From positions 620,001-684,000 of the forward strand of contig NZ_CP044125.1 of the NCBI RefSeq assembly GCF_016864575.1: 64,000 nucleotides of DNA, read 5' to 3'. Position numbers and translations under genes: made by a program. Below are positions 33,224 through 45,994 of the stretch, in pieces. The number at the start of each line of letters is the position of its first letter. Position 1 is the first letter of the stretch. The stretch comes from Rhizobium sp. BG4 (lineage in GTDB: Bacteria > Pseudomonadota > Alphaproteobacteria > Rhizobiales > Rhizobiaceae). The notes below the pieces were generated by a model, which was not told the DNA's origin, did not search any database, and worked only from the letters and a program-made list of their open reading frames with translations.

Positions 33224-34110
33224 GCGCAGACCGCAAACCTGACCGGATCGCGCTCGATCTGCATCTTGGCGGCTTCGAATGCCTGGTCGATATAGGCGAA
33301 CTTGATCGCCTGCCAGCCGCAATATTCCCTCAGGAATGCACCCGAAATCCAAAGCTGCGTCTTCTTCGGCTCGTCGTACCAGCCGAGACATCCCGTCTGC
33401 ACCGCCTTGGCGAATAGACGTTGCAGATGCGTGCGCGACATCATGAAATCGCCCGCCAGATTACGCGTCTCGATACGGCCGGCGTCATAGCGCTCGCCTT
33501 CGCAGGTCTCCAGATCGATCTTCGAAACAAGGTGATCGACGACGAGGCCGCCGGCTTCGGTCCACATGAAGAGTGCCACCTGCTCCGGCGGCTCGCGCCA
33601 GCGGGAATCCTTCAGGCAGTTTTCGGCAACCATCGGCTGGGCGATGCGGATCAATTCCGGGTTCGCCTGGAAACAGGCGGCGCGGTTGCCGCCATCGAGA
33701 ACGTCGAGTGCTGCAAGGTTCGAGAGAAACCACCCCGCCATCGCCTGATGACTGACATCGGCAGGTTCGAAATGCCGGGGACGGCGCCGCTCCTCGCCCG
33801 GCGTATGGGCGATGAAGCGGTAGGTGATCAGCTCTTCGATGAAATTGAGAACGGTGTTGCGGCTGGCGACCCTGTGCTCGGTGATGCACCCCGTCAGCGC
33901 CACGGCGGTAAAGCCGGATGACGGGTCGGAGGGGTCATGCCGCAGGCTCAGGCCATAGGCCGTCTGCGTCAGGAGCCAGCGCTGGTGGGAGGCAAGCAGC
34001 CGCGCCAGGCGCGGGGCAGCGTCGAACATGCCGCGCATGTTGCCTGCGAGCAGGCGGATAGCGGCGAGGAAGTTCGGATGCTGAGCCAGTTCGTCCGCCG
34101 AAAATGCCAT
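33220..34110 (-). CDS. Conserved-looking protein with winged-helix-like segments, function unknown
   Basis: This 296-residue soluble protein is rich in helices. Two stretches look like DNA-binding helix-turn-helices: GCITEHRVASRNTVLNFIEE (about 75-94) and DFMMSRTHLQRLFAKAVQTG (about 219-238, reminiscent of AraC or MarR recognition helices). I cannot assign a family with confidence. ATG 34110 is preferred over a GTG further upstream because the initial segment MAFSADELAQHPNF looks natural. A perfect 8-bp dyad lies about 100 bases ahead of the start and could be its own operator. Confidence 0.6.
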   Translation of the reverse strand: MAFSADELAQHPNFLAAIRLLAGNMRGMFDAAPRLARLLASHQRWLLTQTAYGLSLRHDPSDPSSGFTAVALTGCITEHRVASRNTVLNFIEELITYRFIAHTPGEERRRPRHFEPADVSHQAMAGWFLSNLAALDVLDGGNRAACFQANPELIRIAQPMVAENCLKDSRWREPPEQVALFMWTEAGGLVVDHLVSKIDLETCEGERYDAGRIETRNLAGDFMMSRTHLQRLFAKAVQTGCLGWYDEPKKTQLWISGAFLREYCGWQAIKFAYIDQAFEAAKMQIERDPVRFAVCA

Positions 34111-34207
34111 AAGCGCCCCCGCTCGCAAGCCAGCTTCCGGAGCTACCACTTCAGGGACATTTCCGTCCGGCGTCAGTGGCCATTCGCATATGCAAGGCTT
34201 TGAATAA

Positions 34208-34228
34208 ATGAAACTTCGTCAGTTTCAT
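34208..34228. promoter_or_regulatory. Perfect 8-bp inverted repeat upstream of the putative regulator
   Basis: ATGAAACT (34208-34215) and AGTTTCAT (34221-34228) are exact inverted repeats around TCGTC in the 209-base gap between the unknown regulator-like gene and the EamA gene. It could be an operator for the former or a weak terminator for the latter; there is no T run. Confidence 0.4.
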
Positions 34229-34319
34229 CAACCATATTCAGCGGGTCATGTGTATCCCAAGATTTCGCCAGTACATTCCCGCCAAAAGCGCGAATCGACA
34301 GCTAAAACAACCGGAAAGC

Positions 34320-35255
34320 CTAGCCGCCGCCGCCGGCGCGCTGGGCGTTGCGCCGTTCCAGACCGAGCTGGTGCTCGCGGTGGATGATGTAGATGCCGGC
34401 AGCAACGACGATCGCCGTACCGACCATCATGTGCCCGCCTGGCACATCGCCGAAGACGACATAGCCGATCACGCCACCAAGCAGGATCGATGTGTATTCG
34501 AACGGGGCAACGGTGGAGACATCGGCATGGCGATAGCTCTCGGTCAGCAGGATCTGCGCCACCCCGCCGCAAAAACCGGCGACGATGAGATAGAGCGTCG
34601 TTTCCAGATCGAGCGAATACCAGCCGAAAGGCAGCGTCAGCAGCGAGCAGAGCGAGGCGATCATCGAGAAGTAGAGTACGATCGTCGCCGTCCTCTCTTC
34701 CTCGACCAGCTTGCGCACCTGGATCATCGCCATGCCCGCCAGCACTGCCGACATCAGCACGCAGATGGCACCGAGCGCCTGCTCGGCCTCGATGCCGCCG
34801 GCGCGAAACAGCGTCAGCTTCGGCCAGGAGACGATCGCCACACCGACGATGCCGAAGAACACCGCGCTCCAGCGATAGAGCCGCACGCGCTCGCGCAGGA
34901 AGACGGCCGCGAAGATGACAGCGATCAGCGGCGTCGCGTATCCAAGCGCGATCGCCTCGGGCAGCGGCAGATGCATCAGGCCATAAAAGCCGAAACCCAT
35001 CGAAACGATGCCGATCGTGCCACGCTTCACATGGCCAATAGGATTGGCGGTGTAGAAGGCTGCCTTCAGCTGCCCGCGATAGGCGAGATAGGCCATGATC
35101 GGAAAGAGCGCGAAGAAGGAACGGTAGAACGTGACCTGCCCTGGAGCGACATCGGTTCCCGCAAGCTTGATGAAGGTCTGCATGCACAGGAACACGACCA
35201 CCGACGAGACCTTCATCAGGATCCCCCTCATCGGGTTTCTCAGTACCGATTCCAT
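34320..35255 (-). CDS. EamA/DMT-family transporter
   Basis: This 311-residue inner-membrane protein with about 10 helices has two EamA repeats: FLCMQTFIKLAGTDVAPGQV and FYRSFFALFPI in the first, ending in EAIALGYATPLIAVIFAAVFLRERV, and ADVSTVAPFEYTSILLGGVIGYVVFGDVPGG closing the second. It resembles rhizobial transporters annotated as riboflavin or S-adenosylmethionine permease-like, but the substrate is not assigned. ATG 35255 is preferred; upstream residues are low-quality coding. It is followed by a stretch of 209 bases without a gene. Confidence 0.83.
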   Translation of the reverse strand: MESVLRNPMRGILMKVSSVVVFLCMQTFIKLAGTDVAPGQVTFYRSFFALFPIMAYLAYRGQLKAAFYTANPIGHVKRGTIGIVSMGFGFYGLMHLPLPEAIALGYATPLIAVIFAAVFLRERVRLYRWSAVFFGIVGVAIVSWPKLTLFRAGGIEAEQALGAICVLMSAVLAGMAMIQVRKLVEEERTATIVLYFSMIASLCSLLTLPFGWYSLDLETTLYLIVAGFCGGVAQILLTESYRHADVSTVAPFEYTSILLGGVIGYVVFGDVPGGHMMVGTAIVVAAGIYIIHREHQLGLERRNAQRAGGGG

Positions 35256-35428
35256 GTCTTCCAATGCTCGCTTGCGGGAGGAGGCCGCCGACTCGGCGGC
35301 ACATCGAAGTGCGGCACCATCGTAACCAAAGAGATCAGGCGTTGGGAAAAATTTCCGAAGAAAAGCGAATTTTGCGGACGTGCCAGGAAAAGTCCGCACG
35401 CCATGCGGAAAAGAAAGATCAATGGTCT

Positions 35429-35457
35429 TTGCTTTAAGTTTAGTTCAGACTTTAATG
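35429..35457 (+). promoter_or_regulatory. Possible pepN promoter
   Basis: TTGCTT (35429-35434) and TTAATG (35452-35457) are spaced by 17 bases in an AT-rich patch, 80 bases before the aminopeptidase start. The rest of the 281-base intergenic region holds a GCCGCCGA-C-TCGGCGGC palindrome near 35284-35300, in the leader of the divergent transporter. Confidence 0.3.
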
Positions 35458-35536
35458 TAATCATCGCCCCCAAAATTTACGGCGGGGATTCCGTCCCTGT
35501 CTCGGTCATATCGATAAAGGTCTTCAGGGAACACTT

Positions 35537-38185
35537 ATGCGTACAGACACAGGCCAGGTCATTAATCTGGCAGACTACCGGCCCACCGATTTCGTCCTTG
35601 AGCGCGTGGACCTGACCTTCGAGCTTGACCCGACGGAAACGAAGGTCGAGGCGCGGCTGATCTTCCATCGCCGCGAAGGTGTCGATCCGAAGACGCCGCT
35701 GATCCTCGATGGCGACGAGCTTTCCCTGTCTAGCCTGCTGTTCGATCAGATGGAAATGCCGGCGGAGCAATATACCGCAACGGCCGACAGTCTGACGGTC
35801 AGCGATCTCCCTGCGAGCGAACCGTTCGAACTGACGATCACCACGATCATCAATCCTTCCGAGAATACCCAGTTGATGGGCCTCTACCGCACCGGCGGCA
35901 TCTACTGCACCCAGTGCGAGGCCGAGGGCTTCCGCCGCATCACCTATTTCCCCGACCGCCCTGACGTTCTGGCGCCCTATACGGTCAACATCATCGCCGA
36001 CAAGGCGCAGAACCCGCTGCTGCTCTCCAACGGCAACTTCCTCGGCGGCGCCGGTTACGGCGAAGGCAAGCATTTCGCCGCCTGGTTCGATCCGCATCCG
36101 AAGCCGAGCTACCTCTTTGCGCTGGTCGCCGGCGACCTCGGCGTCATCGAAGACACGTTCACGACGATGAGCGGCCGCGAAGTGGCGCTGAAGATCTATG
36201 TCGAGCACGGCAAGGAGCCCCGCGCCGCCTACGCCATGGACGCCCTGAAGCGCTCGATGAAGTGGGACGAAGAGGTCTTCGGCCGCGAGTACGACCTCGA
36301 CATCTTCATGGTCGTCGCCGTCTCCGATTTCAACATGGGCGCGATGGAGAACAAGGGCCTCAACGTCTTCAACGACAAATACGTCCTTGCCGACCCGGAA
36401 ACCGCGACCGATGCCGACTACGCCAATATCGAGGCGATCATCGCGCATGAATATTTCCACAACTGGACCGGCAACCGCATCACCTGCCGCGACTGGTTCC
36501 AGCTCTGCCTGAAGGAAGGCCTGACGGTTTATCGCGACCACGAGTTCTCGTCGGATCAGCGCTCGCGCCCGGTCAAGCGCATTGCCGAAGTTCGCCACCT
36601 GAAGTCCGAGCAGTTCCCGGAGGATGGCGGCCCGCTCGCCCATCCGGTACGCCCGACAAAGTATCGCGAAATCAACAACTTCTACACGACGACGGTCTAT
36701 GAGAAGGGCAGCGAAGTGACGCGCATGATCGCGACGCTGCTCGGCAAGAAGGCCTTCAAAAAGGGCATGGACCTCTATTTCGATCGCCATGACGGCCAAG
36801 CCGTGACGATCGAGGATTTCGTCCAGTGCTTCGAGGAAGCGAGCGGCCGCGATCTCTCGCAGTTCTCGCTCTGGTACCATCAGGCTGGCACGCCGCTGGT
36901 CACCGCGTCCGGCACCTATGATGCCAAGGCCAAGACCTTCACGCTGCAGCTCGAGCAGATGGTTCCGGCCACACCCGGCCAGGCCGACAAGAAGCCGATG
37001 CATATCCCGCTCAGCCTGGCGCTGTTTGCCGAAAGCGGCAAGGCGATCAAGCCGAAGTCGGTCGATGGTGCGGAATATGCCGATGAGGTCCTGCACCTGA
37101 CCGGCCGCACGCAGACCGCCGTCTTCCACGGCATCGCCTCGCGCCCCGTCGTCTCGATCAACCGCAGCTTCTCGGCGCCGATCAACCTGCATTTCGATCA
37201 GGCACCGGCCGATCTCGCGCTGCTTGCCCGCCACGAGACCGATCATTTCGCCCGCTGGCAGGCGCTGACCGATCTGGCGCTGCCGAACCTTCTCAAGGCC
37301 GCCCGCGATGCGCGTGATGGCAAGGCGGTCGCCTGCGAACAGACCTTCGTCGACACGCTGCTTGCAGCCGCCTCCGACGACGCGCTGGAGCCCGCCTTCC
37401 GCGCCCAGGCGCTGGCGCTTCCGAGCGAAGCCGATATCGCCCGCGAACTCGGCGGCAACAATGATCCCGACGCGATCCATGCCGGCCGCCAGGCGGTGAT
37501 GAAGCAGATCGCCGATCAGGGTGCTGCCATCTTCGCCACGCTGTTCGAAACGATGACGACACCGGGCGCCTTCAGCCCGGATGCCAAGAGCGCCGGCCGC
37601 CGCGCGCTGCGCAACGCCGCCCTCACCTATCTCTCCTATGCGGAGAACACGCCGGTTCGTGCCAAGGCCGCCTTCGACGCCGCCAACAACATGACCGAGC
37701 TTCTGCATGCCCTGACGCTGCTGGCGCACCGCTTCCCCGACAGCGCCGAAGCGATCAGCGCGCTGACCGCCTTCCGCGACCGCTTCTCCGAAAACGCCCT
37801 CGTCGTCGACAAGTGGTTCTCGGTGCAGGCAACGATCCCGGGTGCCGGCACGCTCGACCGCGTCAAGAAGCTGATGGACAGCCCGCTTTTCAAGCGCACC
37901 AATCCGAACCGCGTGCGCTCGCTGATCGGCACCTTCGCCTTCACCAACCCGACCGGCTTCGGCCGCGCCGATGGCGAAGGCTACCGCTTCCTGGCCCGCG
38001 AGATCCTCGACATCGACCAGCGCAACCCGCAGCTCGCGGCGCGTATCCTGACATCGATGCGGTCGTGGCGCTCCCTGGAGCCGGCGCGTGCCGATTTCGC
38101 CCGCGCCGCCCTGATGGAAATCGAACGGGCGCCCGGTCTCTCGACCGACGTGCGCGACATCGTCGAGCGTACGCTCAAGGGGTGA
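35537..38185 (+). CDS. pepN: Aminopeptidase N
   Basis: This 882-residue cytoplasmic M1 zinc metallopeptidase removes N-terminal residues from peptides. It contains the substrate-binding GAMEN motif (SDFNMGAMENKGLNVFN), the zinc site HEYFHNWTGNR with the second glutamate in LCLKEGLTVYRD 18 residues later, and the TTVYEKGSEVTRMI tyrosine region. The C-terminal DUF3458 domain (about 450-880) completes the typical Gram-negative PepN length. It stands alone with a clear terminator downstream. Confidence 0.95.
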   Translation: MRTDTGQVINLADYRPTDFVLERVDLTFELDPTETKVEARLIFHRREGVDPKTPLILDGDELSLSSLLFDQMEMPAEQYTATADSLTVSDLPASEPFELTITTIINPSENTQLMGLYRTGGIYCTQCEAEGFRRITYFPDRPDVLAPYTVNIIADKAQNPLLLSNGNFLGGAGYGEGKHFAAWFDPHPKPSYLFALVAGDLGVIEDTFTTMSGREVALKIYVEHGKEPRAAYAMDALKRSMKWDEEVFGREYDLDIFMVVAVSDFNMGAMENKGLNVFNDKYVLADPETATDADYANIEAIIAHEYFHNWTGNRITCRDWFQLCLKEGLTVYRDHEFSSDQRSRPVKRIAEVRHLKSEQFPEDGGPLAHPVRPTKYREINNFYTTTVYEKGSEVTRMIATLLGKKAFKKGMDLYFDRHDGQAVTIEDFVQCFEEASGRDLSQFSLWYHQAGTPLVTASGTYDAKAKTFTLQLEQMVPATPGQADKKPMHIPLSLALFAESGKAIKPKSVDGAEYADEVLHLTGRTQTAVFHGIASRPVVSINRSFSAPINLHFDQAPADLALLARHETDHFARWQALTDLALPNLLKAARDARDGKAVACEQTFVDTLLAAASDDALEPAFRAQALALPSEADIARELGGNNDPDAIHAGRQAVMKQIADQGAAIFATLFETMTTPGAFSPDAKSAGRRALRNAALTYLSYAENTPVRAKAAFDAANNMTELLHALTLLAHRFPDSAEAISALTAFRDRFSENALVVDKWFSVQATIPGAGTLDRVKKLMDSPLFKRTNPNRVRSLIGTFAFTNPTGFGRADGEGYRFLAREILDIDQRNPQLAARILTSMRSWRSLEPARADFARAALMEIERAPGLSTDVRDIVERTLKG

Positions 38186-38195
38186 TTTGCAAGCG

Positions 38196-38226
38196 AAAGG
38201 CTTCGCCGCTATCGGCGGAGCCTTTT
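38196..38226 (+). terminator. Terminator after pepN
   Basis: AAAGGCTTCGCCG (38196-38208) pairs with CGGCGGAGCCTTT (38213-38225), with one T-G wobble, around CTAT. TTTT ends the stem, ten bases after the stop codon. Confidence 0.8.
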
Positions 38227-38367
38227 CGGAATCCCCAAAAAATCAGCACTTATAAATAGTTAACAGATTTTTACCTTTGCCTCTGGACACGGCGAATCAG
38301 GAGTGATTCATTGGGTCAGGTTCGAGCGGCGGCGCTGCGAATCACACGAGGGATCAAGGTTATAGCG

Positions 38368-40682
<2,315 letters not shown>

Positions 40683-40686
<4 letters not shown>

Positions 40687-43637
40687 GCTTTAACGGTTAC
40701 CTGAAAGATCTTCCGCACAGCCTTCGACAGCCGTTTCACTTCGCCTTCCAGCGTCTTGATATCAGGGCAATCGCCGGCGCGGCAGACGAGCTCGACGAGG
40801 CCAGACGGCGCCTCCTTCGAATCGAACAGACCATCGATGCAGAGCCGGATCAGCTGCGACAGCTCCGTATAGAGATGGAACGCCTCGAGGCAGGTGTCGA
40901 GATCGGCAGGCGCCATCAGCTTGCCGCCGAGCGCCTTCAGCGCCTCGCCGGTATTCAGCCCGTTGACCTTCACCACCGAGGCCTTGGCCGGCGCCACCAG
41001 CGCCAGATACTGCGCGATGAACTCGATATCGATGACGCCGCCGGGGATCAGCTTCAGATCCCAGCCGCTCTCCGGCGCCTTTTCCTTGTCGATGAGATCG
41101 CGCATCTCGGCGACATCGCGGGCGACCTTGGCCGTATCGCGCTTGGCAGACAGGACATCGGAAATGATCCGCTCTGCAGCTTCCGTTAGGCTCGCATCGC
41201 CGCAGATCAACCGGGCGCGGCTGAGCGCCATATGCTCCCAGGTCCAGGCTTCCTCACGCTGATACTTCTCGAAGGAATTGATGCGCGTCGCCACCGGCCC
41301 CTTGTTGCCGGAGGGGCGAAGCCGCATGTCGACTTCGTAGAGAATGCCTTCCGCCGTCGGCGCCGAAAAGGCGGCGATGAGGCGCTGGGTGATGCGGGTG
41401 AAATAGCGCAGCGCATCGAGCGGCTTCTCGCCGTCGGATTCGGCAGCCGTATCGTCGTAATCGTAGAGCAGGATGAGATCGATATCGGAGCCGGCCGTCA
41501 GCTCGAAACTGCCGAGCTTACCCATGCCAGCAACGGCAACCCTGCCGCCCGGGAAACGGCCATGCGCCGCCTCGATCTCCTTCAGCACGCCGTCCAGCGC
41601 CGCCTCGATGATCAGATCGGCAAGATGGGTAAAGGCCCGCGCCGCCATGGCGCCGTTGATCGCCCCGGTCAGCAGCCGGATGCCGATCAGGAAACGCTGC
41701 TCGGCGGCGAAGATGCGCAGCCGGTCGAGCAGTTCCTCGTAGTAGCGGGCCTGCACCAGCGATGCCTTGAGACGCTCGCCGAGATAATCGCGCGTCGGCA
41801 ATTCCGCCATCAGGCCGGGATCGAGCATGCCGTCGAAGACATGCGGCTTGGCGGCAATGACCTCCGCCAGCTTGGGCGCCGAGGACATGATATTGACGAT
41901 CAACGACAACAATGCGGGATTGCTGCCGAGCAGCGAGAACAGCTGGATCCCGGATGGCAGCCCGGAAATGAAGCTGTCGAAGCGCAGCAGCGCCTCATCG
42001 GCCCGCTTGCTCTCGCCGAAGACACGCAAGAGCTCCGGCGTCAGCTCCGTCAGCCGCTCGCGCGCCTCGACCGATTGCGTGGCCCGGTATCGGCCATAGT
42101 GCCAGGTGCGGATGATGCGGGAAATGTCGGACGGGCGCTCGAAGCCGAGACGTTTCAGCGTCTCCAGCGTGTCAGGGTCGTCGTTCTGGCCGGTGAAGAC
42201 AAGATTGCCGGTATCGGTCGAAAGCTTGTTTTCCTGTTCGAAGAGCCGCGCATAGCGCCGCTCCACCGTCCTGAGCACCTCCACCAGCTTCTCGGAGAAG
42301 CTCGGCGTATCGCTGAAGCCCATCATGAAAGCGATGCGTTTCAGATCGGCTTCCGTTTCCGGCAACAGATGCGTCTGCTCGTCACGCACCATCTGGATGC
42401 GGTGCTCGACATCGCGCAGGAACCAGTAAGCATCCGTCAGTTCGTCGCGGGTTTCCGCATCGATCCATTTCGCCTTGGTGAGCTCGGCGAGCGTCTCCTC
42501 GGTGCCGCGGCTGCGCAGCACGGGCATCCGCCCCCCGGCGATCAGCTGCTGCGTCTGCGCGAAGAACTCGATCTCGCGGATGCCGCCGCGGCCGAGTTTG
42601 ACGTTGTGCCCCTTCACCGCGATCGCCCCGTGCCCCTTGTGGGCGTGGATCTGCCGCTTGATCGAATGGATATCGGCGATCGCCGCATAGTCGAGATACT
42701 TGCGGAAGACGAAGGGCACGAGGCCGCGCAGGAAATCCTCACCGGCAGCGAGATCGCCGGCAACCGGTTTCGCCTTGATGAAGGCCGCCCGCTCCCAGTT
42801 CTGTCCCCTGCCCTCGTAATAGATCATCGCCGCATCGACAGAGATCGCCAGCGGCGTCGAGCCGGGGTCGGGACGCAGCCGGAGATCGGTGCGGAACACA
42901 TAGCCGTCCGCGGTCCGCTCCTGCAGGATGCGCACCAGCCGGCGCATCAGCCGCGGATAGATTTCGATCGCATCGTCAGGATCGGGCACGATGCCCGCCT
43001 GCTCGTCGAAGAAGACGACCAGATCGATGTCCGAGGAGTAATTGAGTTCGGAGGCGCCGAGCTTGCCCATGCCGAGTACGATCAGGCCGGAGCCCTCGCT
43101 CGGCTTGGCGACATCCTTCAGGACCAGCTTGCCGCCCTCATGCGCCGACATCAGCAGATGGTCGATTGCAGCGGCAACCGAGGCCTCGGCGAGCGCGCTC
43201 AGCCAGGCCGTTGTCTGGCGGCCGTCGAAGATCCGGGCGAGGTCGGCAAGCGCGATCAGGAAGGCGACCTTGCGCTTGATCTGCCGCAGCCTCGCCATGA
43301 CGGCGGATTCGGCCGGCAATGCGCCGTCGACAGGTTTCCAGCAGGCGCGCGCCTCCTCGATCAGCCCTTCGATCTCAGGCTCCAGCGGCGCCGAGATCGC
43401 CGCTGCCAGCACGGCATTGTCGATATTGGCGACCTCGCGCAGATAGGGAGACAGGGTGAAGGCGGCGGCGATGAAATCGAGCAGTTGCCCACCGGATTTC
43501 ACCATCGCGGCAACAGTGGGCTCTTCGCGGCCGATCTCCGCGAGATCGCTCAGCGCCAGCTTCAATTCGGCCTGGTTCAGCGGCTTCAGCGCCACCTCGC
43601 CAGCGTCCTTCAAGAGATGTGTCGACTTCTTCAGCAT
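40683..43637 (-). CDS. glnE: Glutamine synthetase adenylyltransferase/adenylyl-removing enzyme
   Basis: This 984-residue bifunctional regulator adenylylates and deadenylylates glutamine synthetase in response to PII. It contains two nucleotidyltransferase domains with GMGKLGASELNYSSDIDLVV (about 190-210, the adenylyl-removing half) and AGMGKLGSFELTAGSDIDLI (about 705-725, the transferase half), plus the GRGGIREIEFFAQTQQL and GGVIDIEFIAQYLAL motifs. ATG 43637 follows GGGAGG closely; a TTG 18 bases earlier is possible. It is convergent with pleC (4-base overlap). Confidence 0.95.
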
Positions 43638-43739
43638 CCCGCCTCCCTGCTGCAACGCGCCGGATTCGCGTTGTCTCGCATGCGCTTAACCTAGAGCGGC
43701 AAACGCCGGGAGCCAATACCGTCTTTCAGTGCTCGAAAC

Positions 43740-45149
43740 TCAGGCGGGCTTGACCGGAAAATGCATGGTCACCGTCAGGCCACGCCCTTCTTCCTTGTCG
43801 GGATAGGTGTCGGAAAGCTCGAGTGTCCCGCCATGCAGTTCCATGACGGCCTCCACCAGCGACAGGCCAAGCCCGGTCCCCGGCTTCGACCGGCTCTCGT
43901 CCAGCCGCACGAAACGCTTGATCACCGCCTCGCGCTTGTCGGCGGGCACACCGGCGCCGCTATCGGCCACCGAGAGGCAAATGGCGTCCTGCCGACGCGC
44001 CAGCTTGATGGCGATCTGGCCGTGGCCGTCGCAATCGACGGAATATTTGATCGCATTGTCGATCAGGTTGAACAGCGCCTGGCCGATGAGCTCGCGGTTG
44101 CCCTGCACGGAAATCCCGGGCTCGATATCCGAGGTCAGCGTCAGCCCGGCATCGTCGGCCACCGGCTCGTAAAGCTCGGCGCTGTCGGCAACGATCGCCG
44201 AAATCTCCACCGTCGACATCTCGGCAGCCACCGATCCCGCCTCGACACGCGAGATCATCAGCAGCGCGTTGAACGTCCGGATAAGTTGGTCGGATTCCGA
44301 AATGATCCCTTCGAGCGCCACGCGGCGCTGCTCGCCGTCATCGGTATCCACCGCGTCGGCCGCCTTGTTGCGCAGCCGCGTCAGCGGGGTCTTCAGGTCG
44401 TGGGCGATATTGTCGGAAACCTGCCGCAGGCCTTCGTTGAGCTTCTCGATACGCTCCAGCATGGTGTTCAGCGACACCGAGAGGCGGTCGAATTCATCGC
44501 CGGAGCCACCGACCGGCAGGCGCTGCGAGAGGTCGCCGGCCATGATCTTCTTGCTCGCCGCCGACATGCGGTCGATGCGTTTCAGCGCGTTGCGGCCGAT
44601 GCCGAACCAGATGATCAGCGCGCCGAGACCCATGATCGCCAGCGCCACCATCAGCGCCTGGCGCACCAGCACGCGGAAGCGTTCCGGCTCCCCAAGGTCG
44701 CGGCCGACGAGGATGCGCAAGCCGTTGTCGAGCACGAAGATATTGGCGATTGCCATATGCCTGCGGTCGAGACCGCTTTCGGCATAGCGCTGGTAGAAAA
44801 AGGGAACCGAGGTCCAGCCCGTCTCCTCGAAGACACCGGGCTGCACCGAGGCTACGTTACCCGCCAGGATGTCGCCCGAAGGGCCGGCGATGATGTAGAG
44901 ATTGGCGCCCGGCTGGCGGGAGCGGCGCTCCATCGAGCGCAAGAGCGCGTTGATGCCGCCGGTATCGTAGGCGCGCTTGACCTGATCGACCTCCTGCTGC
45001 ACCGCCTCGCGGATCTGCCCCGTCAGCAGGCGCTGCGACATCGCCGTCACGTAAATGACGAGCGTCGCGGCGCAGATGGCGAAGAGCAGGATGTAAAGGG
45101 CCGAAAGGCGGACTGCGGTAGATCGGAAGAGAAACCAGAAACGGTTCAT
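43740..45149 (-). CDS. Two-component sensor histidine kinase
   Basis: This 469-residue inner-membrane kinase has an N-terminal helix (SALYILLFAICAATLVIYVT), a periplasmic sensor loop (about 40-165), a second helix (ALMVALAIMGLGALIIWFGI) and a HAMP linker. The DHp box is VSDNIAHDLKTPLTRLRN, and the ATPase motifs are LIDNAIKYS, VADSGAGVP and KPGTGLGLSLVEAV. It overlaps its response regulator gene by 4 bases. The pair sits next to degP in rhizobia, hinting at envelope-stress sensing, but the signal is unknown. Confidence 0.9.
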   Translation of the reverse strand: MNRFWFLFRSTAVRLSALYILLFAICAATLVIYVTAMSQRLLTGQIREAVQQEVDQVKRAYDTGGINALLRSMERRSRQPGANLYIIAGPSGDILAGNVASVQPGVFEETGWTSVPFFYQRYAESGLDRRHMAIANIFVLDNGLRILVGRDLGEPERFRVLVRQALMVALAIMGLGALIIWFGIGRNALKRIDRMSAASKKIMAGDLSQRLPVGGSGDEFDRLSVSLNTMLERIEKLNEGLRQVSDNIAHDLKTPLTRLRNKAADAVDTDDGEQRRVALEGIISESDQLIRTFNALLMISRVEAGSVAAEMSTVEISAIVADSAELYEPVADDAGLTLTSDIEPGISVQGNRELIGQALFNLIDNAIKYSVDCDGHGQIAIKLARRQDAICLSVADSGAGVPADKREAVIKRFVRLDESRSKPGTGLGLSLVEAVMELHGGTLELSDTYPDKEEGRGLTVTMHFPVKPA

Positions 45150-45823
45150 CCCTCATCCTTGATCATGTAACCCGCCCCGCGGATCGTCTTCAGCAGCGGC
45201 TGGCTGAAGTCCTTCTCGATCTTCGAGCGCAGGCGCGAGACATGCACGTCGATGACGTTGGTCTGCGGATCGAAATGGTAATCCCAGACATTTTCGAGAA
45301 GCATGGTGCGGGTCACGACCTGACCGGCATTCTTCATCAGATATTCGAGAAGGCGGAATTCGCGCGGCTGCAGCGGGATTTCCTTGCCGCCGCGGCGCAC
45401 TTCATGAGAAAGCCGGTCGAGCTCGAGATCGCCGACGCGGTATACGACGTCCTGCTCCGGCGTGCCCTTGCGGCGGCCGAGAACTTCGACACGGGCGAGC
45501 AGCTCGCTGAAGGCATAGGGCTTCGGCAGATAGTCGTCGCCGCCGGCACGCAAGCCAGTCACGCGGTCATCGACCTGTCCGAGAGCCGAAAGAATGAGAA
45601 CCGGTGTGTGAACGCCCTTGCGGCGCAGCTCGCTGATGACGGAAAGGCCGTCGCGGCGCGGCAGCATGCGGTCGATGACAATGACGTCGTAGGTATTTTC
45701 CGAACCCATGAAGAGACCGCTCTCGCCGTCACTTGCGTGATCGACGACGATCCCGGCCTCGCGAAAGGCTTTCGTCAGGTATACCGCAGCTTCGAGGTCA
45801 TCCTCGATGATGAGAATCTTCAT
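45146..45823 (-). CDS. OmpR/PhoB-family response regulator
   Basis: This 225-residue DNA-binding regulator has a receiver domain (MKILIIEDDLEAAVYLTKAF, phospho-acceptor Asp in VIVIDRMLPRRDG, Lys in DDYLPKPYAF) and a C-terminal winged helix (LQPREFRLLEYLMKN, NVIDVHVSRLRSKIE). ATG 45823 begins at the conserved first strand; an alternative ATG at 45892 would add 23 unconserved residues. It partners the kinase gene that overlaps its end. The divergent gap toward degP contains two perfect hairpins. Confidence 0.92.
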   Translation of the reverse strand: MKILIIEDDLEAAVYLTKAFREAGIVVDHASDGESGLFMGSENTYDVIVIDRMLPRRDGLSVISELRRKGVHTPVLILSALGQVDDRVTGLRAGGDDYLPKPYAFSELLARVEVLGRRKGTPEQDVVYRVGDLELDRLSHEVRRGGKEIPLQPREFRLLEYLMKNAGQVVTRTMLLENVWDYHFDPQTNVIDVHVSRLRSKIEKDFSQPLLKTIRGAGYMIKDEG

Positions 45824-45917
45824 GCGGCTGACATTACCTGCCGGTTTTGTTTCGGCAAGGCTCAATACGTCTTCCTGTTGCGCTTGGGTCATCGCGGCAC
45901 CTGTGGATGGAACGGAA

Positions 45918-45977
45918 GGGAGCCGCGCTGGGCTGGAAGCGCGGCTCCCCTTCTCTGGCGCATCATGGGGATGCGCC
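45918..45977 (-). terminator. Two tandem hairpins downstream of degP
   Basis: GGGAGCCGCGC/GCGCGGCTCCC (45918-45928, 45939-45949) is an 11-bp perfect stem. GGCGCATC/GATGCGCC (45957-45964, 45970-45977) is an 8-bp perfect stem. Both lie between the degP stop and the response regulator start, so they probably terminate or attenuate degP transcription. Confidence 0.6.
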
Positions 45978-45994
45978 GGTCAAGGCTGTGGGGG

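Noticed and set aside
34246..35304. Second minus-strand frame overlapping the EamA transporter
   Set aside because: Composition is Arg/Cys/His-rich and lacks the hydrophobic helices seen in the correct frame.
41232..43694. 820-codon plus-strand frame opposite glnE
   Set aside because: Shadow of glnE; no recognisable motifs or ribosome binding site.
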